This document shows positions 26,824 to 36,869 of a stretch of 64,000 bases of DNA, piece by piece. The notes below the pieces were generated by a model, which had not been told where the DNA came from, searched no databases, and was given only the letters and a program-made list of their open reading frames with translations. The number at the start of each line of letters is the position of its first letter. Within the stretch, counting starts at the first letter, position 1. The DNA is from Halalkaliarchaeum desulfuricum (GTDB lineage Archaea; Halobacteriota; Halobacteria; Halobacteriales; Haloferacaceae), in contig NZ_CP025066.1 of assembly GCF_002952775.1 (NCBI RefSeq), forward strand, positions 2,046,001 through 2,110,000, in the 5' to 3' direction. The translations under genes and the position numbers were made by a program.

Positions 26824-27327
26824 ATGGAGTTCAGCGTCATCCAGGGCGACATCGCAGGCCAGGAGGCCGACGCACTCGTCAACGCGGCCGGAACGAGCCT
26901 GCGAATGGGATCGGGCGTCGCCGGCGCGCTCAGGCGGGTCGGCGGCGAACAGCTCAACCGGGCGGCCGTCGAGAAAGGGCCGGTCGAACTCGGGGAGGTC
27001 GCCGTCACCGACGCGTTCGATCTGGACGCCGACTACGTGATCCACGCCGCGGCGATGCCCCACTACGGTGACGGACTCGCCACCGAAGAGAGCATCCGCG
27101 AAGCCACGACGAACGCGCTGTCGGCCGCAGAAGAGCGCGGTTGCGAGTCGGTGGTCGTCCCGGTGCTCGGAACCGGCGCCGCCGGGTTCGACTTCGAGGA
27201 GGGGGCCCGGATCGTCTGTGAGGCGATCGCGGCCTACGACGCGTCCACGCTCTCGGACGTGCGTGTGATCGCGTACGGGCAAGACCAGTACGAGCGCCTC
27301 CGCGAGATCGCGGATCGCGTTCGGTGA
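26824..27327 (+). CDS. Macro domain protein (ADP-ribose binding)
   Basis: A 167-residue stand-alone macro domain. The ADP-ribose pocket shows VIQGDIAGQEADALVNAAG (in part GDI...VNAAG, ~residues 6-24), the G-rich loop GSGVAGALRRVGG (~30-42), and the phosphate loop VPVLGTGAAGFDFEEG (~118-133). Single macro domains of this type hydrolyse ADP-ribose derivatives or remove ADP-ribose from targets; which one is not readable. A ttttattt element near 26790-26797 lies about 30 bp before the ATG. It stands alone between two unrelated genes. Confidence 0.92.
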   Translation: MEFSVIQGDIAGQEADALVNAAGTSLRMGSGVAGALRRVGGEQLNRAAVEKGPVELGEVAVTDAFDLDADYVIHAAAMPHYGDGLATEESIREATTNALSAAEERGCESVVVPVLGTGAAGFDFEEGARIVCEAIAAYDASTLSDVRVIAYGQDQYERLREIADRVR

Positions 27328-27418
27328 CGGGAGACAGGAGGGAACGTCCGACTGTCCGCCGGGCTACACCCCGGAGGAGGGCGGTCGGCGTGGGGTCTGC
27401 TTTCGATCCCCCGTTCGA

Positions 27419-29407
27419 TCACTCCTGTCGTTCGACGAGTTCCTGCCGCGTGGACTCGAAGATCGGTGTGTCGACGCCGACGACGCCCGCGATCGCGTCG
27501 CCGGCGCCCAGCAGCCACTCCGCGCGACTCACCCGGGATTCGAGGTCGCCCGGTCCGATCCGGTACGACTCGACCAGGGTTTCGACGGACGCCCCGTCGA
27601 TCCACTCGGCGAGGATCCGTGCCGTCTTTACGGACTCGAGCCACCGTTCGAAGTCGTCGGCGTCGTTCATCCCGGTTGTCAACTCCTCGGAGCGTCGCCG
27701 TGCGAACCGATACATGTCGGCCCGTTCCCGGTTCCCGAGGTAAGTGTCCTGCATGTCCGTGGTGTCACAGACGACCTCCAGTGCGGTAAGCTGGGTGACG
27801 CTTCCCCCGTCGGTCTGCATCCGGCCGATCGTCTCCACGCCCCTGACGATTCGGGTTCCCGTCTCCGGCCGGACGTACTGTCTGGACACCTGTGTACCCA
27901 GCTCCGTGGCCGAAAGCCGGGCGTCCGCGCTCGTTCCCGACGCGCGGACGAGTTCCATTTCGGCGAGATCCTCGATGACCGTCGCGACGTCGCCCGACAG
28001 GTCCGGACTCGGCGTCCGGGAGGCGTAAAACGTCCCGTCGAAGCGGTCGAGGATCTCGCGAGGCGTGTCCGCAAACCCGGTCGCGACCAGCGACAGGGTA
28101 TGGGTCCGGAGCGAACTCCGGTCGGCGAGGTTCGACGCTACCGCCTCGGGATCGCCCTCGACGTACCGCCGCGTGAGCTCTTCGGGCGAGTCGCAGTCGC
28201 CGACCAGCACCGCCTCCCCGTACGGGTCGAGGTGGGGCCGCCCCGCACGGCCGCACATCTGGTGAACCTCCAGCACCGGCAGCCACTCCATCGCGCTGCC
28301 GGTGTACCGTTTCAGGTCCCTGACGACGACCCGTCTCGCGGGGAGGTTCACGCCGGCCGCAAGCGTCGGCGTCGCACACAGACACGCGATCTCCCTGTTC
28401 CGGAACGCCGTCTCGACTGCAGCGCGGTGCTCGCTACCCAATCCGGCGTGGTGAAACGCCACGCCCGACCGGACGCAGTCGGCCAGCCGCTCGCCGGTTG
28501 CGGTCCCGTCGATCGCCCTGATCTCGTCTGCGACTGCGGAGTCGTTCCCGCCGGTCGTGTGTCTCTCTGCGATACCGGATCGGGCGAACCGCTCGGCGAG
28601 CGTTTCCGCCTCCCGGCGGGACCGAACGAACGATAGCGCCTGCCCGCCGTTCCCGACGGTTTCCTCGATCAGTCGGCTCGTCGCTTTCGTCGGTTGCTCG
28701 TGCGCTCGCTCTTCGGGGGCGTCCGCGACGGTCTCGCTGCCCGCGTCGACGGGCTGTACCGCCCCGTCGTCGAACGCGACGCGTCCGTCGGCGTACACGC
28801 CCGTCCGGAGTTCGACGGGTCGCCACGTCGACTCGACCAGGTCGGCATCGAGCCATTCGGCGACGTCCTCGGGGTTGGCCACGGTCGCAGAAAGCGCCAC
28901 CAGCTGTGCCTCGGGTGCCCGACGTCGAAGCGTCGCGACGGTGACCTCGAGTGTCGGTCCGCGGCGGTCCGATCCGAGCAGGTGCACCTCGTCGACGACC
29001 ACACACGCGAGGTCGTCGACCCACGAGGCGCCGTTTCGGATCGCCGAGTCGACCTTCTCGCTGGTGGCGACGACGATGTCGTAGGTGGCCAGTTCCTCGG
29101 CCGGGGAGTCGTATTCGCCGGTGGCCAGCCCGGCGTCGACCCCGGGGAGCGCGTCGAACGTTTCGTGTTTCTCGCGGGCGAGCGCTCGGAGCGGACACAT
29201 GTACAGGCTCGGCCCGTCGGCAGTCACCATGGCGAGTTCGGCGATCAGCGTCTTCCCCGACGCCGTCGGGATCGCGGCGACGAGGTTGTTGCCGTCACAG
29301 ATTCCGGCCTCGACTGCCGCCCGCTGGGGCGGATACAACGTTTCGATCCCCTCCTGCCGGAACCGATCGCGGATCCGACGTCGAACCGGGAGTTCACCGA
29401 CGTCCAT
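27419..29407 (-). CDS. Ski2/Hel308-like DNA helicase
   Basis: A superfamily 2 helicase of 662 residues. Motif I is AAIPTASGKTLIAEL (~43-57), motif Ia CPLRALAREK, motif II VVVDEVHLLG (~137-146), motif III LVALSATVANPED, and motifs IV-VI include GLGSEHRAAVE, TPTLAAGVNLPARRVVVRD and QMCGRAGRPHLD (~385). The C-terminal winged helix and helical bundle end in RAEWLLGAGDAIAGVVG, like Hel308 domain V. It is ~100 residues shorter than typical haloarchaeal Hel308, so it is likely a paralogue. A ttaaatatc element (29431-29439) places a leaderless start at 29407. Confidence 0.87.
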   Translation of the reverse strand: MDVGELPVRRRIRDRFRQEGIETLYPPQRAAVEAGICDGNNLVAAIPTASGKTLIAELAMVTADGPSLYMCPLRALAREKHETFDALPGVDAGLATGEYDSPAEELATYDIVVATSEKVDSAIRNGASWVDDLACVVVDEVHLLGSDRRGPTLEVTVATLRRRAPEAQLVALSATVANPEDVAEWLDADLVESTWRPVELRTGVYADGRVAFDDGAVQPVDAGSETVADAPEERAHEQPTKATSRLIEETVGNGGQALSFVRSRREAETLAERFARSGIAERHTTGGNDSAVADEIRAIDGTATGERLADCVRSGVAFHHAGLGSEHRAAVETAFRNREIACLCATPTLAAGVNLPARRVVVRDLKRYTGSAMEWLPVLEVHQMCGRAGRPHLDPYGEAVLVGDCDSPEELTRRYVEGDPEAVASNLADRSSLRTHTLSLVATGFADTPREILDRFDGTFYASRTPSPDLSGDVATVIEDLAEMELVRASGTSADARLSATELGTQVSRQYVRPETGTRIVRGVETIGRMQTDGGSVTQLTALEVVCDTTDMQDTYLGNRERADMYRFARRRSEELTTGMNDADDFERWLESVKTARILAEWIDGASVETLVESYRIGPGDLESRVSRAEWLLGAGDAIAGVVGVDTPIFESTRQELVERQE

Positions 29408-29504
29408 CGACGGTACTGGGGCGGCACGACAGTTAAATATCGGCGTCCGTCACGCCGCGAGAACCCCAGGGTTAAGTACGGTCTCCCACGTAGTTAGTCC
29501 GGTC

Positions 29505-30590
29505 ATGGATGACATCCGAACGGGACTGAGCTACGGCGATGTGTTGCTCGTCCCGCAGCGTTCGCCCGTCGACAGTCGCGACGATGTCGACCTGTCGACG
29601 GCGTTTACGCCCGGCATCGAACTCGAGACGCCGCTGGTTTCTGCGGCCATGGACACGGTGACGGAGTCGACACTCGCCGCCGAACTCGCGGCTGTGGGTG
29701 GTATCGGGACGATCCACCGCTTTTTCACGATCGAGGAACAGGCCGCCGAAGTCGAGGCCGCCACAGAGACTGGCGGCCCGGTCGCCGCCGCCGTCGGCGT
29801 CGACGAGTCGTATCTCCGACGCACGGAGGCGCTATCTGCCGCGGGCGCCGACGCGGTCGTCGTCGACGTCGCGCACGGCCACCTCGAAATCGCGCTCGAG
29901 GCGGTCGCGGAGATCGCCGACGCGTTTCCGGACGTCGAGCTCGTCGCCGGGAACGTCGCGACGCCCGACGGAGTCGCAGATCTGGCGGCTGCAGGCGCCG
30001 ACGCGGTGAAGGTGGGGATCGGCCCAGGATCCCACTGTACGACCCGCAAGGTCGCCGGCGCTGGCGTTCCCCAGCTGACCGCGGTCGACGACTGCGCGGA
30101 CGTCGCCCACGAGCGGGGACTGACTGTGATTGCCGACGGCGGCATCCGGTCGTCCGGCGACGCGGTGAAGGCGCTGATGGCCGGGGCGGACACGGTGATG
30201 ATGGGGAGTCTCTTTGCCGGAACCGCGGAGTCGCCGGGCGAGACCAGAGAGATCGACGGGATCCGGTACAAGCGATCCAGGGGGATGGCGACCACCGCCG
30301 CCGCCGAAGACCGAACGGACAAAGCCGAGAACGTCGGCGCAGACGAAGGGGTCGAGGGGTGGACGCCGTACAAGGGGCCCATGGCCGAGGTGGCCCGGGA
30401 GTTCTCCGCCGGAATTCGATCTGGGCTTTCCTACTGCGGCGGCGAGACGATCCCCGAGGCCCGCAAGAAGGCGACGTTCATTCGCGTGGCGGAAAGCGCG
30501 CAGGACCGCGAGGGCGCACACGTCGCGAACGAGTGGGGGTCGATCGACGTCGACAGCACCCTCCACGCCCGAACCGACGAGGACGCGTAG
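29505..30590 (+). CDS. IMP dehydrogenase / GMP reductase family protein without CBS domains
   Basis: A 361-residue phosphate-binding TIM barrel of purine nucleotide metabolism. It begins [20 protein letters not shown]; the catalytic Cys loop is [17 protein letters not shown] (~residue 167-183) and the phosphate loop [16 protein letters not shown] follows. The flap region [12 protein letters not shown] is IMPDH-like, while TTRK and the absence of the paired CBS domains recall GMP reductase. About 130 residues of CBS insert present in ordinary IMPDH are missing between ~90 and 100. I favour a GMP reductase or second IMPDH paralogue, undecided. A gttaagta element lies about 28 bp before the ATG. 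Confidence 0.85.
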   Translation: MDDIRTGLSYGDVLLVPQRSPVDSRDDVDLSTAFTPGIELETPLVSAAMDTVTESTLAAELAAVGGIGTIHRFFTIEEQAAEVEAATETGGPVAAAVGVDESYLRRTEALSAAGADAVVVDVAHGHLEIALEAVAEIADAFPDVELVAGNVATPDGVADLAAAGADAVKVGIGPGSHCTTRKVAGAGVPQLTAVDDCADVAHERGLTVIADGGIRSSGDAVKALMAGADTVMMGSLFAGTAESPGETREIDGIRYKRSRGMATTAAAEDRTDKAENVGADEGVEGWTPYKGPMAEVAREFSAGIRSGLSYCGGETIPEARKKATFIRVAESAQDREGAHVANEWGSIDVDSTLHARTDEDA

Positions 30591-30677
30591 CGATCGGGCC
30601 CTTCTCGACCCGCGAGTCTCCCGAGACGGCGATCCGTAAGCGACGCAAGACGAGCGTCAGACGCCGGCGGGTCGCTT

Positions 30678-31562
30678 ATGTTCCGTGACGTACTCATTTC
30701 TGGCGTGTCACTGGCAGGAGATCCCCTCGAGGAACTGTCCATCCCCGACGGGACGACCGTGGAGGAACACGACGTCGTCGTCGACGGCGACGTCCTCGTC
30801 GGCGGACAGTCGACGGTTTCCTTCGGGGTACGAGGGAAAAACGTCCTGGCGGGCGAGCGCGTCAGCTTCGGCGGCGACATCGAGGCCGACGGGGACTGCC
30901 GGCTGGACATGTGGTGTGATGTCGACGGCAACGTCCTCGTCGGAACGGACGCCTATCTCGGCGAGCGAGTCCACATCGACGGTCGGCTGATGGTTTCCGG
31001 CGATCTGGACATCGGCGACGACGTCTCGATCGACGAGGGGTTCGAGGCGAACGGCTGGATCGTCATCCGGAACCCGATGCCGACGATCGTCTTCTACTTC
31101 ATCGTGCTCTCGCAGCTGCTCCGCGTGGGCGAACAGGAGGCCGCAGAAGGGTTCGCCGAGGCGCTGGCGGGCGACGGCGGGGACGTCCGGGAGACGCTCG
31201 TCATCCCGCGTGGAGCCAGCATCTCCGACGACGCCTGGCAGGTGTCGACGCCGGCGCGGATCGGCGACGACTGTCGCATTCACGGCAACGTCCGGGCGGA
31301 ATCGGTCGCCGTCGGCGAGGAAAACAACGTGTTCGGGAGCCTCCGTGCCCGCGAGGACGTCGCCGTCGGAACCGGCACACGGATCCACGGTGACGTGACG
31401 ACACGCAACGGAACCGTCACTGTCGAGTCCGGAGCCAGGGTGTTCGGGGACGTCTCCGGTCGGGACCTGGTGATCTACGAGGGTGCCGAGGTGGACGGCT
31501 CGCTCAGGGCACGTGACGAGATGAAGCTCGTCCGGCCGGACGACGGACGGGAAGAAGAGTGA
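30678..31562 (+). CDS. Bactofilin-like polymer-forming protein
   Basis: A 294-residue right-handed beta-helix protein made of repeating hexapeptide-like strands (VDGDVLVGGQ, ADGDCRLDMWCDVDGNVLVG, IHGNVRAESVAVGEEN, IHGDVTTRNGTVTVESGARVFGDVSGR in parts). Two beta-helical blocks (~30-125 and ~190-285) flank a hydrophobic stretch VIRNPMPTIVFYFIVLSQLL near residue 135 that could touch the membrane. Such proteins form non-nucleotide filaments in bacteria, and bactofilin homologues act in cell-shape control in haloarchaea. It could alternatively be read as an acyltransferase-like hexapeptide protein, but no active-site His is evident. Confidence 0.75.
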   Translation: MFRDVLISGVSLAGDPLEELSIPDGTTVEEHDVVVDGDVLVGGQSTVSFGVRGKNVLAGERVSFGGDIEADGDCRLDMWCDVDGNVLVGTDAYLGERVHIDGRLMVSGDLDIGDDVSIDEGFEANGWIVIRNPMPTIVFYFIVLSQLLRVGEQEAAEGFAEALAGDGGDVRETLVIPRGASISDDAWQVSTPARIGDDCRIHGNVRAESVAVGEENNVFGSLRAREDVAVGTGTRIHGDVTTRNGTVTVESGARVFGDVSGRDLVIYEGAEVDGSLRARDEMKLVRPDDGREEE

Positions 31563-31574
31563 GCCCGTCCGCAG

Positions 31575-32330
31575 CTAGGGATCGGTGTCGACGGGGAACG
31601 TCCGATCGTGGAGCTCCCCGGTCACCCGATCGGCCAGGCGCCGCAGGTTGACGGCGTCCTCGCGGTTGTACGCGATCAGCCGGTCGAGCGCGTCCTCGTC
31701 GCCGTCCTCGTATCGGTGCCACAGCCGGACCGCCTCCCGGCCGTCGACGTCCGGGAGTTCGCGCTCGATCCCCAGTTCCCGTTCGATCGGCTTGAGGCCG
31801 CCCGAGAGATCGATCTTCCGGCACGGATACATCAGGTCCAGGTGGGGTGTCGTCACGTCGAGCCCGAACGACTCCTCCAGGAACGGGACGTCGAACCGAG
31901 CGCCGTTGAACGTCGCCAGCATGTCGGCGGCCTCGAACTCCCGGCGGAGTCTGTCGGCAGTGAGGTCGTGGCCTCGGACCAGCGTCGTGGTTTCGCCGCT
32001 CCGGTGGAGGCTGACGGTCGTCACGCGGTCCCGACGCTGGTCCAACCCGGTGGTTTCGATGTCGAAAAAGCAGGTCGACTCCCGGAAGTTCTCGTAGAGC
32101 CGCCACCGCTCGTCGGAGGGGAACTGCCGATCGAAGTAGGACGCGTCGCCACGCTGGAGGTGCGTCGACGCCTCCTGGATGAACGCCTCGATCCGGTCTG
32201 CCGTCGTCCCCCCGACGCCGGGGGCCGACGGATCGAACGCTTCCCAGCGCGTGACCCCGGCCTCCCACAGCCGCCGTTCGGTCCGTTCTCCGACCCCGCG
32301 AACGGGGATGAAGCTGTTTTCGATTCGCAC
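31575..32330 (-). CDS. RNase H-fold 3'-5' exonuclease-like protein
   Basis: A 251-residue protein with an N-terminal helix-hairpin-helix-like segment (VRGVGERTERRLWEAGVT, ~10-27) and a DEDD-type nuclease domain. Exo I is FFDIETTGLD (~88-97), exo II is LATFNGARFDVPFLEE (~139-154), and exo III is AYNREDAVNLRRL (~218-230). It resembles the YprB-type ribonuclease H-like group seen in archaea. Start is GTG (MRIENSFI). It converges on the bactofilin-like gene 13 bp away and is divergent from dph2. Confidence 0.82.
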   Translation of the reverse strand: MRIENSFIPVRGVGERTERRLWEAGVTRWEAFDPSAPGVGGTTADRIEAFIQEASTHLQRGDASYFDRQFPSDERWRLYENFRESTCFFDIETTGLDQRRDRVTTVSLHRSGETTTLVRGHDLTADRLRREFEAADMLATFNGARFDVPFLEESFGLDVTTPHLDLMYPCRKIDLSGGLKPIERELGIERELPDVDGREAVRLWHRYEDGDEDALDRLIAYNREDAVNLRRLADRVTGELHDRTFPVDTDP

Positions 32331-32406
32331 GCCCGGAACTCGGTAGCCGAGAAGGTAAAGTCGTCGGAACGCGGCGTTTAACCGTTCGCGTCCGCAAACG
32401 TTGTCA

Positions 32407-33495
32407 ATGAGTCAGGACGCGCGCGGCGACGCCGGGACAGATAAACGCCCCGGCGACCTCCGACGGACGGGAATGTCGCTCAAAAGCGACCGAGAGTGGG
32501 ATTACGAACTGGACCGCATCATCGACGCGATCGAGGAACGGGACGCGGCGACGGTCGGCCTGCAGTTCCCGGAGGGGCTCAAGCGGCGGGCACCGAAGGT
32601 CGCCGACGACCTCCGGCAACTGACCGACGGTGTCCGGTTCCTGATCTCCGGACAGCCGTGTTATGGCGCCTGCGACCTGGACACCGAGTTGATGCGGCGC
32701 ACCGACGTTTTCGTCCACTTCGGCCACTCGCCGATGAAGGAGTCGGACAAGATCATCTACGTTCCGCTCTTCTCGAACGTCGACCCGTTCCCGATCATGG
32801 AGGAGGCGCTCGAGGAGCTTCCGGACGTCGACACAGCCGGCGATTCGGACGTCGACGACCGGCCCGCCGTCGGGCTCGTGACGACCGCCCAGCACATGAA
32901 CAAGTTCGGGGAGATGCACGAGTGGCTCGAAGAGCGCGGCTACGCCGTCGAGACTCGCCGTGGCGACGAGAGACTCACTCACGAGGGGCAGGTGCTCGGC
33001 TGTAACTACGCCAGCGCCGACGTCGACGCCGAAACTGTACTGTACGTCGGCGGCGGGAAGTTCCACCCGCTGGGGCTGGCGATGGAGCATCCCGACAAAC
33101 ACGTCGTGATCGCGGATCCCGTCAACAACGTCGTCGACGTTGCCGACACGGAGAAGTTCATCAAACAGCGATACGGCGCGGTCCACCGGGCGATGGATGC
33201 CGACTCCTGGGGCGTGCTCTACTGTACGAAGATCGGACAGGGCCGGTGGGAAATGGCGACCGAAATCGTCGAAAACAACGAGAACGCCTACCTGATCACG
33301 ATGGACGAGATCACGCCGGACCGATTGCGCAACTTCGGCTGTGACGCATACGTCAACACGGGCTGTCCCCGGATCACGACCGACGACGGCCCACAGTTCC
33401 ACAAGCCGATGTTGACGCCCGGGGAGTACGAGATCGCGGTGGGTAACGAGCCGCTCGACTCCCTCGAGTTCGACACGTTCCACGGAACCTGGTAA
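32407..33495 (+). CDS. dph2: Diphthamide biosynthesis enzyme Dph2
   Basis: Radical-SAM-like [4Fe-4S] enzyme that transfers 3-amino-3-carboxypropyl from SAM to a histidine of elongation factor 2, the first step of diphthamide synthesis. Three widely spaced cysteines ligate the cluster: SGQPCYGACDLD (~85), VLGCNYASA (~200) and YVNTGCPRIT (~320). Archaeal Dph2 acts as a homodimer. The ATG at 32407 is used; the leading ~20 residues are a non-conserved haloarchaeal extension, and MSLKSDREW at residue 23 is an alternative start. The gene ends inside a 19-bp tandem repeat. Confidence 0.95.
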   Translation: MSQDARGDAGTDKRPGDLRRTGMSLKSDREWDYELDRIIDAIEERDAATVGLQFPEGLKRRAPKVADDLRQLTDGVRFLISGQPCYGACDLDTELMRRTDVFVHFGHSPMKESDKIIYVPLFSNVDPFPIMEEALEELPDVDTAGDSDVDDRPAVGLVTTAQHMNKFGEMHEWLEERGYAVETRRGDERLTHEGQVLGCNYASADVDAETVLYVGGGKFHPLGLAMEHPDKHVVIADPVNNVVDVADTEKFIKQRYGAVHRAMDADSWGVLYCTKIGQGRWEMATEIVENNENAYLITMDEITPDRLRNFGCDAYVNTGCPRITTDDGPQFHKPMLTPGEYEIAVGNEPLDSLEFDTFHGTW

Positions 33496-33537
33496 CGCCC
33501 ACGGAACCTGGTAACGCCCACGGAACCCGGTAACGCG
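33481..33537. repeat. 19-bp tandem repeat spanning the dph2 stop codon
   Basis: Units cacggaacctggtaacgcc at 33481-33499 and 33500-33518 are identical, and a third (33519-33537) differs at two positions. The first contains the dph2 stop TAA (33493-33495); each copy carries the same gg-taa. Confidence 0.92.
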
Positions 33538-33641
33538 AACGTTTGCTGCGGTCGCCTGCGGTGTTCTCGAGTTTCGACCTACTTCGCTCCACGAGTGTCT
33601 CTCTATGGCGCGCCCGCTGTTTCCACATCGAGTAAATTATT

Positions 33642-33655
33642 TTTGTTCTAACAAA
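33642..33655. promoter_or_regulatory. 14-bp inverted repeat upstream of the katG TATA box
   Basis: TTTGTT-CT-AACAAA is a perfect palindrome with 6-bp arms, centred about 35 bp upstream of the TATA element. This is a suitable place for an archaeal activator or repressor. The flanking 60 bp are strikingly AT-rich. Confidence 0.55.
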
Positions 33656-33680
33656 GACATCATCGTCCAAGTCGGCAATA

Positions 33681-33687
33681 TTAATAT
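33681..33687 (+). promoter_or_regulatory. TATA box of katG
   Basis: The sequence ttaatat is centred 27 bp before the ATG at 33711, matching the leaderless spacing of neighbouring genes and helping to choose between the adjacent ATGs at 33708 and 33711. Confidence 0.7.
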
Positions 33688-33692
33688 GGTAA

Positions 33693-35852
<2,160 letters not shown>

Positions 35853-35913
35853 GCGCGGCGAGGACATCCGGCCCGATAGCATCCTGACCGCTGTTCGTTC
35901 GGTTGATCTACTA

Positions 35914-35920
35914 TTTATAA
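35914..35920 (+). promoter_or_regulatory. TATA box for a 34-residue ORF
   Basis: The sequence tttataa, in an AT-rich run, is centred 29 bp before the ATG at 35946. It is among the clearest TATA boxes in the window. Confidence 0.7.
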
Positions 35921-35945
35921 ATCGTTCCCGACCGATTCCACGGAC

Positions 35946-36050
35946 ATGTATCGCCTGCTCACTGTCGCTGTCGGTCCCCTCGAACTGCTGGCGCCGCGAA
36001 TCGTCCTCCGGTTGTTCGGCCGGCTGTGTTATCGCTCGCCCGACGACTGA
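35946..36050 (+). CDS. 34-residue putative small protein
   Basis: Encodes MYRLLTVAVGPLELLAPRIV then LRLFGRLCYRSPDD: amphipathic to hydrophobic, Arg-rich in the second half, with one Cys. No family recognised. Support comes from the strong, correctly spaced TATA box and from the lack of any other gene in the 371-bp katG-moaB interval. It could be a small membrane-associated peptide; a non-coding transcript from the same promoter is the alternative. Confidence 0.5.
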   Translation: MYRLLTVAVGPLELLAPRIVLRLFGRLCYRSPDD

Positions 36051-36062
36051 TCGGAGGACTGA

Positions 36063-36142
36063 TAATGATTATTCTAGGCCGTAACCGGACGAGCGGCGGG
36101 CCGGGTGGCCGATCGACCGGTAAATCGCTACAATAATCATTA
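36063..36142. repeat. Perfect 11-bp inverted repeat upstream of the His-rich moaB-like gene
   Basis: TAATGATTATT (36063-36073) and its exact reverse complement AATAATCATTA (36132-36142) are separated by 58 bp of GC-rich DNA. Each arm has an internal near-palindrome (AATNATT). The two AT-rich sites could be paired operators for a metal-dependent repressor or could pair in a transcript. Confidence 0.6.
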
Positions 36143-36223
36143 AGAGCTCCCGTCGACGGTGGTTTGACTCCATACCGGCACCGTCCCGAAGCGGTTTTGA
36201 CTCGTGGTTTATAAGACAGCGCC

Positions 36224-36850
36224 ATGAGCGATCAGTCGCCCGAGGACCACCACGACCACGATCATCACGATCACGACCATCACGATCACGATCACGACCA
36301 TCACGATCACGATCACGACCATCACGACCACGATCACGATCATCACGACCACGATCATCACGATCACGACATCGAAACGGCCGCAGTCGCCATTTTGACC
36401 GTGTCCTCGTCGCGAACGATCGACGAGGATCCCTCGGGCGAGTACATCGCCTCGGCGTTCGAGGAGGCAGGCCACGAGGTTGCGATCCGGGAACTCGTCC
36501 CCGACGACTTCGACGACGTCCAGTCGGCGGTCGACCGGCTCGCTTCACGGGAGGACACCGACGCTGTCGTCACAACCGGCGGCACGGGGATCACGCCCGA
36601 CGACGTGACGCCCGAAGCGGTCGAACGGCTGTTCGACAAGCGACTCCCCGGCTTCGGCGAACTGTTCCGTCAGCTCTCCTACGAGGAGATCGGCACCCGC
36701 TCGATCGGCTCCCGGGCCGTCGCGGGCGTCGACGACGGCACGCCGATCTTCTGTCTGCCGGGGTCGGAAAACGCGGTGCGGCTCGGGATCGAAGAGATCA
36801 TCATCCCCGAAGTCGGCCACCTCGCTGGGCTCGCCGCCCGCGAGGAGTGA
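36224..36850 (+). CDS. MoaB/MogA-like molybdenum cofactor protein with a poly-His/Asp N-terminus
   Basis: Residues ~50-208 form a MoaB/MogA domain, which adenylylates molybdopterin before metal insertion: SSRTIDEDPSGEYI near 60-73, VVTTGGTGITPDDVTPEA near 115-132 and FCLPGSENAVRLGIEEII near 180. Residues 9-49 are almost only His and Asp (about 24 His in groups of one or two), a potential high-capacity divalent-metal-binding tail. The DNA there is itself repetitive. A tttata sequence lies only about 13 bp before the ATG, too near for a leaderless start there. Metal storage, delivery or sensing by the tail is inference. Confidence 0.88.
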   Translation: MSDQSPEDHHDHDHHDHDHHDHDHDHHDHDHDHHDHDHDHHDHDHHDHDIETAAVAILTVSSSRTIDEDPSGEYIASAFEEAGHEVAIRELVPDDFDDVQSAVDRLASREDTDAVVTTGGTGITPDDVTPEAVERLFDKRLPGFGELFRQLSYEEIGTRSIGSRAVAGVDDGTPIFCLPGSENAVRLGIEEIIIPEVGHLAGLAAREE

Positions 36851-36869
36851 TCGACATTCGCTTTCGCTG

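Noticed and set aside
25546-27282. A 578-residue minus-strand ORF opposite the flavin oxidoreductase and macro-domain genes
   Set aside because: No domain, Arg/Asp/Gly composition, and both sense genes are certain.
36249-36370. CRISPR-like or satellite repeat
   Set aside because: The repetition is codons for His and Asp inside a continuous reading frame that leads into a MoaB domain; there are no unique spacers.
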